Positions 29,112-36,999 of a DNA stretch of 64,000 nucleotides are shown here, piece after piece; the stretch's first letter is position 1; each line of letters starts with the position of its first letter. The translations under genes were made by a program, and so were the position numbers. Below the pieces are notes generated by a model. That model ran no database searches. It saw only the letters and a list, made by a program, of their open reading frames with translations, and had not been told where the DNA came from. The stretch comes from Nostoc cf. commune SO-36 (GTDB taxonomy: Bacteria; Cyanobacteriota; Cyanobacteriia; Cyanobacteriales; Nostocaceae), in the NCBI RefSeq assembly GCF_023734775.1, contig NZ_AP025732.1, positions 6,198,501 to 6,262,500 of the forward strand. Reading direction: 5' to 3'.

Positions 29112-30440
29112 TTGTCTAAATCAATTGTTCAAAGAATTGCAGCGTTGAAGGCGGTTCGCTTGGTGGCGATCGCATTCTCGTCTATTACAGTAGTAATCAC
29201 TACATGTCAGTCTGCTTTTGCACAACTCAATATTGGGCGCTACGGTATCCAACAAGGACTGGAGTATGAGTATCTCCAATACCAAATCAATAACCAGAAT
29301 TTAAGCCAGATGCGAGTCATTCCTGGCTGTAATGTGGGGTTTGGTCTAAGTTGCAATAAAACTGGAACGGTAATCCAACGATTAGTAGAGTTAAACGGTG
29401 GGACTAACTATCAAAATCTCCTGATAAAAGCAGCCGGTGGGGAAAGAAACTTCCAAAATTTCGCTGGATTTTACGGTAACAACCCCAACCTCTCTGCGGT
29501 TCCTTACGCCTCTTTTTGGAGCAACCAATCCCATGCAATTATGGATAGCTCTCAATACCTTCTTGGACAAAACTTTGGTCGCAATCCAGTAGAAGGTTTG
29601 GGACTTGTAACCAAGCAGTTTTTCTGGGCACCGTACTCAGGAGTTAATAACTCGGTCAGTCTTCGTAATGGATTACTAGACTTGAAATTCTCATACGGAC
29701 GATTGTTGTTTGAAGAAGCCTCAAAAATTTCCAATATTAAGGAGCAAATTGAGTCTCTAGGTATGTCGCCAGAGATGACAAATTTTTATTTAGATAAAAT
29801 CTCTACAGGCTTGAATGCATTGAGTTCTGGAGATCGGAACCAACTTCAACAGAGGATTTTTGAACTACTATCCTTTCCATACTCCGAAGATGGTGGGGAA
29901 CTCGGACGGCCTAACAATGCGATTCCACAAGAATTCAATCATCTGGTGGGAGAAGATATCCCTGGAGATATTTTGCTAAGTGACAATCCAGTACCGTTGG
30001 ATGGAGAAACAATTGGTTTTGATACTTTCCCTGGCTCTGTAGGAGATGTTTTGCTACAAGGCAGTCCTGATTCATCTCCACTCTGGCCAATGATGGTAGT
30101 TGGGAGTATTGGTTTAATTCTGCTCCTACTATTGAGCGGCGATAGTGCTTCAGGCCAACCATCTGCTTCTTCCAGAGATACGCCTACGCCTTTGTCTCTC
30201 AACAGCAAAGGTGAATGCGATCTGACTCCCAACGGTAATGGTTCTGATCACACACAGATCATTGAGATTCCGTGTAATGTTACTCCTAAAACCCCTACGG
30301 AAGTCAAGAAGGTAGTGGAGCCATCAATGATCAAAGCGCTTTTATTGCTAGTTGTTCTAATATGTGTAGTCCGTTCCAAAAATCGGTCTTTAAAAATACG
30401 TAGAGTGGGCATAAGTCCTATATTACACAAGGGAATTTAG
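29112..30440 (+). CDS. Exported protein with degenerate PEP-CTERM-like C-terminus
   Basis: It starts at TTG 29112 with GGAGGTG upstream. The 442-residue product has an N-terminal signal (core 'VRLVAIAFSSITVVITT', then 'SAFAQ'). The central domain is of unknown type, with two Cys in 'GCNVGFGLSCNK'. A hydrophobic segment 'MMVVGSIGLILLLLLSG' lies near residue 330. The C-terminal end 'VVEPSMIKALLLLVVLICV' followed by Arg/Lys resembles a PEP-CTERM sorting signal with V-E-P instead of P-E-P. If so, it would be processed by an exosortase at the cell surface. Function is unknown. Confidence 0.7.
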   Translation: MSKSIVQRIAALKAVRLVAIAFSSITVVITTCQSAFAQLNIGRYGIQQGLEYEYLQYQINNQNLSQMRVIPGCNVGFGLSCNKTGTVIQRLVELNGGTNYQNLLIKAAGGERNFQNFAGFYGNNPNLSAVPYASFWSNQSHAIMDSSQYLLGQNFGRNPVEGLGLVTKQFFWAPYSGVNNSVSLRNGLLDLKFSYGRLLFEEASKISNIKEQIESLGMSPEMTNFYLDKISTGLNALSSGDRNQLQQRIFELLSFPYSEDGGELGRPNNAIPQEFNHLVGEDIPGDILLSDNPVPLDGETIGFDTFPGSVGDVLLQGSPDSSPLWPMMVVGSIGLILLLLLSGDSASGQPSASSRDTPTPLSLNSKGECDLTPNGNGSDHTQIIEIPCNVTPKTPTEVKKVVEPSMIKALLLLVVLICVVRSKNRSLKIRRVGISPILHKGI

Positions 30441-30444
30441 ACCC

Positions 30445-30593
30445 GAATAGCACTAATAAAAGCCGAAAGGCTTGTGTAACCTCGTTCCCAGTCTGAAGAC
30501 TGGGAATGTATTCTAAGAGGCTCTGCCTCTTGTCAAGAAAGATGAGGCTCCTAACGAGGCAACACAACACTTTGGACTTATTTAGTGCCATTC
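30445..30593. repeat. TIR element (GAATGGCACTAA family), copy 2
   Basis: The ends GAATAGCACTAA and TTAGTGCCATTC, the inner GCCGAAAGGCTTGTGTAACC and the terminal CACTTTGGACTTA match the copy at 28947-29048. This copy has a longer central part containing AGGCTCTGCCTC, giving 149 bp. Confidence 0.78.
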
Positions 30594-30614
30594 AATTTAG
30601 ACATCACGTAAGAC

Positions 30615-30638
30615 AAAGCTACCTATGGAGGTAGCTTT
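30615..30638 (-). terminator. Hairpin downstream of sodA
   Basis: AAAGCTACCT..AGGTAGCTTT forms a 10-bp stem with a tiny loop, 40 bases after the sodA stop on the minus strand. The T-run after it on that strand is weak, so the assignment is tentative. Confidence 0.45.
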
Positions 30639-30677
30639 ATATAGATTTATATGAATGATTTGACGTTATTGATAGTA

Positions 30678-31463
30678 TTAACCAGGCTGTTGCGATCGCC
30701 TGTTAACCTGTGGCCAATTCACTACATTCCACCAATTATTCAAATACTCAGCCCGACGGTTGCGATATTTTAGGTAATAGGCGTGTTCCCATAAATCATT
30801 ACCCATAATCGGATATGAACCGTCCATAATTGGGTTATCTTGATTTGCTGTAGTGACAATCTGGAGTTGATTTTGGGGATTACGTACTAGCCAAACCCAG
30901 CCACTGCCGAAACGAGCAGCACCTGCTGCATTAAACTGTTGTTTAAAGGCATCAAAACTGCCAAAAGTTTTGTTAATTTCTTGAGCGATCGCTCCTGATG
31001 GTTTTCCACCACCTTGCGGACTCATCAGTTGCCAAAAAATCGTGTGGTTGAGATGACCACCAGCGTTATTACGTACTTTTGTGCGGATATTTTCAGGTAC
31101 GCTTTTCAAGTTCAATAGTAAAGCTTCAACGCTCCTTTTTTGCAAATCTGGATACTGCTTCAATGCATCATTTAAGTTCTTGACATAGCTAGCATGGTGT
31201 GCTTCATAATGCAATTTCATTGTTTCAGCATCAATAGCTTTTCCTAATGCTCCATAAGCGTAAGGTAATGGTGGTAGCTGTGCAGGAAAAGCGCTTAGTG
31301 ACCTATTAGGATAAGCTACAGGAGGAAACGACCTAGCAGCCGTTGGTGTTGGTGTAGAAGATTGTGCCTCAGCTACTAGTACTGGTTCATGAGAAATTAG
31401 CACAATTGTCAACACAATTGTTGTGAAGAAAAAAACTATTTTTCTTCGCCAAAATTTTATCAT
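30678..31463 (-). CDS. sodA: Manganese-type superoxide dismutase, membrane-anchored or exported
   Basis: The enzyme converts superoxide to hydrogen peroxide and oxygen. Metal ligands are visible in order: His in '[11 protein letters not shown]', His in '[10 protein letters not shown]', and Asp/His in '[13 protein letters not shown]'. The 'GGHLNH' pattern favours Mn over Fe. An N-terminal hydrophobic stretch '[15 protein letters not shown]' plus a Thr/Pro-rich linker precedes the catalytic domain, as in the thylakoid/plasma-membrane MnSOD of Nostoc relatives. I choose ATG 31463 because GAGG lies 9 bases upstream; the longer TTG start adds only five residues. The signal may stay uncleaved as an anchor. 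Confidence 0.92.
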   Translation of the reverse strand: MIKFWRRKIVFFFTTIVLTIVLISHEPVLVAEAQSSTPTPTAARSFPPVAYPNRSLSAFPAQLPPLPYAYGALGKAIDAETMKLHYEAHHASYVKNLNDALKQYPDLQKRSVEALLLNLKSVPENIRTKVRNNAGGHLNHTIFWQLMSPQGGGKPSGAIAQEINKTFGSFDAFKQQFNAAGAARFGSGWVWLVRNPQNQLQIVTTANQDNPIMDGSYPIMGNDLWEHAYYLKYRNRRAEYLNNWWNVVNWPQVNRRSQQPG

Positions 31464-31726
31464 AAATTGTAGCCTCAAAATCAGTATTATTGGCTTGTAA
31501 GCTGATCATAAACTGTTGTTTTGCAGATCAATCATGCCAGTTAAATACATATCTTACCTTAGTTTTCAAGTAATTCAAGCAAAAATACTCAATATCATAG
31601 AATTAATCACAGCCAATATATGAGGCTACTTCACACACCCAAAAATCCGTATTTTTAGCAAAAACCCTCATTAAATGATTTAGCAATGCAAAAATAATTG
31701 CATTCAAAACAAATAAAAATAAGCCT

Positions 31727-32012
31727 CAATACGCTTGAGTTAAATATTTTTTCTCTTCTCTGTTTCCTCTGCGGTAGCCTGCGGCAAGCCGATTCTTTAG
31801 GAGATTATCTCGCGTTTGTATCTACGTTAAAAATTTGACTTTGATAAAGAGTTTTAGCCTTATACCAATTTAAAGTGAAGTTGCACATATCTTGATCCCC
31901 CTAAATCCCCCTTAAAAAGGGGGACTTTCAATTCCCCCCTTTTTAAGGGGGGCTAGGGGGGATCGAATTCTATGCAGCTTCATAAAGAATTGGTATTAAC
32001 TGAACTGTAATG
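31727..32012. repeat. TIR element (CAATACG..GTTAA family), interrupted copy
   Basis: The left end CAATACGCTTGAGTTAA and right end TTAACTGAACTGTAATGG match the ends of the element at 56224-56335. The interior also matches that element in inverse orientation: TTTGACTTTGATAAAGAG followed by TTTTAGCCTT, and CTCTTCTCTG. The right arm is split by another element at 31863-31995. The flanks of this gap (31464-31726, 32013-32380) are AT-rich with no gene. Confidence 0.7.
31863..31995. repeat. Nested TIR element with G/C-rich palindrome
   Basis: TACCAATTTAAAGTGAAG and CTTCATAAAGAATTGGTA are inverted ends. The centre is a large palindrome, GATCCCCCTAAATCCCCCTT...AAGGGGGGCTAGGGGGGATC. TTA is present on both sides as an apparent target duplication. 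The element splits the right arm of the surrounding element at 31727-32012. Partial relatives of the palindrome occur near 39287 and 58967. Confidence 0.75.
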
Positions 32013-32380
32013 GAGTAAGACTAGTAATTTGTTAAGTTTAAATAGATGGATAAGTAAGTTCGTAGTCAGAACTTTACTCCTGATTTTCTAAGTAATAAAC
32101 TGCTTACTAAGAAACCCTCAAAAAGAGCTTGACAGACTACTAGTTTTAGGAATAAATTTAACTCAAAATTGACATAGCTTTAACGCCCAGAAACATTTGA
32201 GTATATATTTACGGGCATTCTACCATAAAAATATTTATTTATAAGTCTATTATTTAATTTATTCCCTTGGGTACATAACTATAAATAACAAGCAAAACTC
32301 TTGATAGATATAACCGAAGTTTTATTTTGCTAAACCTATAATTAAAAGCTTGTAACTATTAAAATTCAATCTACTGAGAT

Positions 32381-32770
32381 ATGCATCATAATCAAATATT
32401 GCAAAAAACTGTAGCAGCAAATAGTAATTGGGATCAAGTAACCCAAAGTGAAGCCAAAAATGAGCAAACACAAACACATGAATTAGCTATCCCTGATCTA
32501 GCGATATTTTTATATCCTGTTGGCTTTATGGTTGGTTGGATATTTTTTTTTCTGATATTGCGGAAAATCCGGGCATTGTTAGATGAGAAAATAATTTTTT
32601 CCATCAGCCACTCACACAAAGTCCCCTGTAAAAATTGTCGCTTTTATTCCCATAATTATTATCTAAAATGTGCGGTAAACCCTTCTGTCGTTCTCACGGA
32701 AGAAGCGAAAAACTGCTCTGAGTACTCACCCAACAAGAAAAATTTCTCTTCTAAAAATTCTCTTGACTAA
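32381..32770 (+). CDS. Single-span membrane protein with four-Cys cytosolic motif, 129 residues
   Basis: A polar N-terminal region (1-35) is followed by one strong membrane helix 'IFLYPVGFMVGWIFFFLIL' (about 45-63). Basic residues come next, then a Cys cluster 'PCKNCRFYSHNYYLKC' plus a later Cys in 'EEAKNCSEY'. The CxxC-x11-C-x13-C spacing suggests zinc binding or an Fe-S site. No family is recognised. The basic flank after the helix puts the Cys part inside the cell. Confidence 0.6.
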   Translation: MHHNQILQKTVAANSNWDQVTQSEAKNEQTQTHELAIPDLAIFLYPVGFMVGWIFFFLILRKIRALLDEKIIFSISHSHKVPCKNCRFYSHNYYLKCAVNPSVVLTEEAKNCSEYSPNKKNFSSKNSLD

Positions 32771-32883
32771 AAATGATAACGATCAAGGTGATGTTCAGTA
32801 AAAAATTTATCCATCGGAATTTATGTACACCCTTGCCTATGTATCTGTATCAGGTATTTCGGGAAATGGTATACATAAAAAGC

Positions 32884-33804
32884 TTAAACTAAACAGCGTT
32901 CAATCGTCGCTAGAACTGATTGAGAAAGAGTCTCAAAGTCGTAACCACCTTCTAAACCAAAGAGAATTTTACGAGTTACTCCTAGACAATAATCAGTAAA
33001 TAAAGCATAGTCTTCTGGCTGCAAATTGATACTTGCCAAAGGATCTGCGGCATTGCCATCATAACCAGCACTTACAATCAATAAATCTGCCTGAAAGCTA
33101 GCTAAAAACGGTACGACACGTGTTTCAAATAGGGGCTGATATACTGCAATATCACTACCAGGGGGTACAGGTAAATTTAATACATTATTATGAAAACCGC
33201 GTTCTGTTGATCTTCCAGTACCCGGATAGCATGGGTATTGATGTAGGGAACAGTAGGCGATGCGTGCTTCAGTTTCAACGATCGCCTGAGTACCATTACC
33301 ATGATGCACATCCCAATCTAGGATGGCGACGCGGTTAATTCCGGGTTGTTCTAGGGCAAATAAAGCTGCGATCGCAGCATTAGAAAATAGGCAAAAGCCC
33401 ATCCCCGCATCACTTTCTGCGTGGTGTCCTGGGGGACGTGCTAGCACAAAAGCTGGATTAGCGGACTTTAATACAGCTTCAACTCCATCCAACCATGCAC
33501 TGACTGCCAACAATGCCACATCATAACTGCGAGGGGAAACTGGCGTATCTCCATCCAAAGGGCCACCGCCACTAGAAGCGATTTGCCAAAGTTTTTTGAT
33601 GTAAGCTGGGCTATGAGCTTTAACCAACATAGACATCAGTGATGGCTGTTCTGATGCTGGTGTAGGCGATCGCCAAGTGATTTGATCTGCGAATGTAGCT
33701 GCTTTTAGGGCAGTTGCGATCGCTATCAAGCGTTCTGGTTTTTCAGGATGGTATTTTCCAGTCTTGTGATCTAAAAATTCATCGGAATAGATGACTGGTA
33801 GCAT
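32884..33804 (-). CDS. Histone deacetylase-family (HDAC/AcuC/APAH-like) deacetylase
   Basis: The 306-residue zinc-dependent deacetylase shows the family blocks in order: 'YHPEKPERL', 'RPPGHHAESDAGMGFCLF' (catalytic His pair), and 'VAILDWDVHHGNGTQ' (zinc Asp and His). 'VSAGYDGNAADPLA' (second zinc Asp) and 'LEGGYD' follow. Bacterial members act on acetylated small molecules such as polyamines, or on acetyl-lysine proteins, and the substrate is not evident here. Length and motifs indicate an active enzyme. It lies downstream of, and co-directional with, the signalling gene at 33972, separated by about 170 bases. Confidence 0.92.
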   Translation of the reverse strand: MLPVIYSDEFLDHKTGKYHPEKPERLIAIATALKAATFADQITWRSPTPASEQPSLMSMLVKAHSPAYIKKLWQIASSGGGPLDGDTPVSPRSYDVALLAVSAWLDGVEAVLKSANPAFVLARPPGHHAESDAGMGFCLFSNAAIAALFALEQPGINRVAILDWDVHHGNGTQAIVETEARIAYCSLHQYPCYPGTGRSTERGFHNNVLNLPVPPGSDIAVYQPLFETRVVPFLASFQADLLIVSAGYDGNAADPLASINLQPEDYALFTDYCLGVTRKILFGLEGGYDFETLSQSVLATIERCLV

Positions 33805-33912
33805 AGAACGAAAAAGGTTAGCAGGAGGGATACTGAATGTTATTGTATCCTCACTGGTACAAACAGTTTTTGCTTTGACATCTGGTGAAATTTATGCGTT
33901 ATCCAGAATCCT

Positions 33913-33943
33913 TGTAGAGCCGTAGCACTGCTACGTTTCTACA
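33913..33943. repeat. Palindrome TGTAGAGCCGTAGCA/TGCTACGTTTCTACA
   Basis: A near-perfect 31-base palindrome lies between two minus-strand genes. A close relative is at 48433-48479 (GTAGTATTGCTACGTCTCTAC core). It may act as a terminator for the gene ending at 33972. Confidence 0.6.
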
Positions 33944-33971
33944 TCTTTTTTGAAAATATTTATCTTTTGTA

Positions 33972-36608
33972 TTAGAGGGTTGGTTGTTTACTTTCGAGAA
34001 TTTCTGTTGCTTTTTGGGCAGAAAGCGGGCGGTAGAATAAAAACCCCTGTACATCCTCACAGTTAATAGATTTCAAGAACTCCAATTCTTCCTCATTCTC
34101 TACCCCTTCGGCTGTCAACTTCAATCCCAAGCTTTGTCCCAAGCCAACTATAGCCTTGATAATATGAGCTACTTTGACATCGCGCGTCAAATCTTGAATA
34201 AAAGACTTATCTATTTTCAGATTGTGTAGTGGCAAAAGTTGTAAACGGGAGAGCGAGGAATGACCTGTGCCAAAGTCATCAATGGAGATATGAATACCCA
34301 TCTGCTGTAAATTCTCTAACACTGTTCTGGTAAAATCTAAATCCTCAATGGCTGTGGTTTCGGTAATTTCTAATTCTAAAAAGTGCGCCTCCAGCCCCGT
34401 TTGTGCTAAAACTTCGGCTATAATCTCCACCAATTTAGGTTGACGGAACTGCTTAAGAGAAAGATTGACTGCGATCGTCATCGGTTGCAATCCCGCATCT
34501 TGCCAGGTTTTATTTTGGCTACAGGCAGTCCGCAGCACCCATTCACCGATGGGGATAATTAATCCACTCTCTTCGGCAAGGGGAATAAAGACACTGGGTG
34601 CAACCAATCCCATCTCTGGGTGCTGCCAACGCAACAGAGCCTCCATACCAGTAATTTCTCCTGTGGCAATATTCACACGAGGCTGATAGTAAACTGTAAA
34701 TTCATCGCGTTCTAAGGCATAGCGCAAGCTTTTCTCTAAAGTCAGGAGTTCGGGATTTTTTGCGCTCAGGGAAACACTGTAGTATTGGTAGTTATTCCGC
34801 CCTTTATCTTTGGCGTAGTATAAAGCGGTATCTGCGTGTTGAATTAGGGTTTCAGCATCAGGACTGTTCTGATCAAGCAAGGCAATACCAAGGCTGGCAG
34901 TCACATAAAGTTCATGCCCTTGGAGATGAAAAGCATCCTCTAAGGCTTGTAACATTCTCTGTGCTACTTGTGTTACTTCTTGAATATCATTGACTCGCGG
35001 GAGTAAAATAGTGAACTCATCGCCTCCCCAACGGGCTATGGTGTCTCCGCCTCGGAGTGAATCTTTTAATCTTTGAGCGACGTTTTGTAACAATTGATCT
35101 CCCAGAGTGTGCCCTAGAGTGTCATTAATGACCTTAAAGCGATCCAAGTCGAGGAAGATCACAGCTAAACTTTCGCCTTTGCGAGTGGCGTTGGGCAGAG
35201 TTTTACTGAGCAGTTCATTGAATAGTAGGCGATTGGGCAACCCTGTCAGCACGTCATGGAGGGCTTGATAGCGAATCTTTTCTTCTACTTGTTGACGCTG
35301 CTGTGTACTAATGATACTAGCGGCCATGGTCAAAAGGGTAGATTCTTCGTGCCTTGACCAATGACGCTCAAAGGTGCAGTCTGCCAAGCCAAGATACCCC
35401 CAAAACTCATTTTCCAAACGGAGAGGCACTAAAAGAAGGGATTGAATGCCATCTCGAATCAGAAATTCTTGTTCGGCGATGGGAAATTTTTGGGTGAGTT
35501 CGCTAATTGCATTGCCGCTAGAGAGAACAGTATACCAACGGGCTAATCCAGAAGTTTGATAAGGCAGATTTTGCCAATGCTGGTGGGTAGATGTAACAAA
35601 AGAGCGCGTCCATTCAAACCTGAGACTGACTGCTAGTTCCTTTGTAACAGGGTGGAGATGGTTCTGAAAAAGATAGGCACGATCTGCCTGTGCAGCTTCA
35701 CCTAATACAGCTAGAGCTAGATCAATACCAGTTTCAAAATTCATTTCTCCTAGCAAGTAATTGGCAGCTTCTGCAACTGCCTGTAACAAGCGATCGCGCT
35801 GACGCAGTTCGGCTGTGACTTGTTTTTGCTCTGTAATATCCCTAATAATAAAAGTTCTAATTAAATCACTTTGAGGAAGGTAGAGAACGGATTGTTCAAA
35901 AACTTCTGTGCCTACTTCCACTTCCCGCACAAAAGAACTTTTTTCTACATTGTTAACTCCACTCAAAAGCCCTGTTAATATAGGATGTTGCGTACCAACT
36001 TCCCGAAGTTTGGGAAACTTGAGGGCTGCGGCTGGATTGAGATAAGTAACTGTTCCCTCAAAATCCATTTCAATAATTGGATTGGGGATGAGTTCAGGGA
36101 AAGATGCTAGGCGAGCTAAGGCAGATTCACTAGCTGCTTCAAAGCTAGGATCGATAGCTAAAGTTTGAAAAGGATTGGCAGGACTGGCTTGCTCTGAGAA
36201 GAAACCAGATAAGTCTTCAACATCAAAAGATTCAGAAAAGACTTGTTCTGAGATGTTAGAAATAGCATAATATTTAGCCTGAGCTTTATTACTACCAAAA
36301 GCAATTACATCTCCATGCCTGAGGTTATGAGAATAGCATTTATTGCCATTTACAAATAAGCCATTAGTACTTCCTTTTCCCTTGTAGTTGCCATCAATTA
36401 TCTGAAAACCGTATTGGTCTGTCTCAGGAACAGTTACTCGCAATAAAATTGCGTGTTGCATTGATACTGACCGGGAAGCCAAAACAATAGTGTTTGCGGG
36501 ATGCCGCCCCAGAGAATAAGTAGTCTCTCGCAAGGGGACAGTTCGCCGCCCTTCCAGGTCTTGAATGACCAACAGATGGCGTATTTTTTCCCGCTCATTT
36601 CCTAGCAT
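33972..36608 (-). CDS. FHA-PAS-GAF-GGDEF-EAL cyclic-di-GMP signalling protein
   Basis: The 878-residue protein starts with an FHA domain ('YSLGRHPANTIVLASRSVSM', about 12-115), which by family knowledge binds phosphothreonine. A PAS domain (about 165-265) and a GAF domain (about 290-435) follow. The GGDEF domain (about 445-610) has active-site 'RWGGDEF' and, five residues before GGDEF, the inhibitory RxxD site 'RGGD'. The EAL domain (about 620-870) keeps 'EALLRW', 'NLSLKQF', 'DDFGTGHSSL' and 'AEGVEN'. Both catalytic halves look intact, so it could make and break c-di-GMP. An FHA domain suggests input from a Ser/Thr kinase. It is soluble, with no membrane segment. Confidence 0.93.
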   Translation of the reverse strand: MLGNEREKIRHLLVIQDLEGRRTVPLRETTYSLGRHPANTIVLASRSVSMQHAILLRVTVPETDQYGFQIIDGNYKGKGSTNGLFVNGNKCYSHNLRHGDVIAFGSNKAQAKYYAISNISEQVFSESFDVEDLSGFFSEQASPANPFQTLAIDPSFEAASESALARLASFPELIPNPIIEMDFEGTVTYLNPAAALKFPKLREVGTQHPILTGLLSGVNNVEKSSFVREVEVGTEVFEQSVLYLPQSDLIRTFIIRDITEQKQVTAELRQRDRLLQAVAEAANYLLGEMNFETGIDLALAVLGEAAQADRAYLFQNHLHPVTKELAVSLRFEWTRSFVTSTHQHWQNLPYQTSGLARWYTVLSSGNAISELTQKFPIAEQEFLIRDGIQSLLLVPLRLENEFWGYLGLADCTFERHWSRHEESTLLTMAASIISTQQRQQVEEKIRYQALHDVLTGLPNRLLFNELLSKTLPNATRKGESLAVIFLDLDRFKVINDTLGHTLGDQLLQNVAQRLKDSLRGGDTIARWGGDEFTILLPRVNDIQEVTQVAQRMLQALEDAFHLQGHELYVTASLGIALLDQNSPDAETLIQHADTALYYAKDKGRNNYQYYSVSLSAKNPELLTLEKSLRYALERDEFTVYYQPRVNIATGEITGMEALLRWQHPEMGLVAPSVFIPLAEESGLIIPIGEWVLRTACSQNKTWQDAGLQPMTIAVNLSLKQFRQPKLVEIIAEVLAQTGLEAHFLELEITETTAIEDLDFTRTVLENLQQMGIHISIDDFGTGHSSLSRLQLLPLHNLKIDKSFIQDLTRDVKVAHIIKAIVGLGQSLGLKLTAEGVENEEELEFLKSINCEDVQGFLFYRPLSAQKATEILESKQPTL

Positions 36609-36999
36609 GGCTGTTCCTCAAATTCTCATATTTTTATGTTTTAGTCTGAAAAATATTACTCCTTGAAGTTCAGAGTTTCCGGCTGCACTTTTAGGAGAAT
36701 TTAGTTAATCAAATTTATCTTCGTATGCGATCGCAAAATTTATATGAGGGTGCATACCAGCCCTTCTCTTCCTGATTGACCTTCTGGAATGAGAGAGATG
36801 GCTAATTGTTCAATCAGTTTTTGCGGTAGAAGTTCTAGCTGTTTCCTCCACTCATGCATAATTTATAAATGTCCCTTTGCCTATATCATCTAACCTTGTC
36901 TTTCTTAGGATACCCAGATTAAGAATTCAAAATTCAAACTATTGCTAAAAGACTTGAACCACCAAAGATACGTGTAGATGTTAGCATTAGCTGTAAATT
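36609..36999. other. Intergenic region, no gene seen
   Basis: 391 bases between two minus-strand genes. They must contain the promoter of the FHA-GGDEF-EAL gene. No hairpin or repeat of note was found. Confidence 0.35.
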
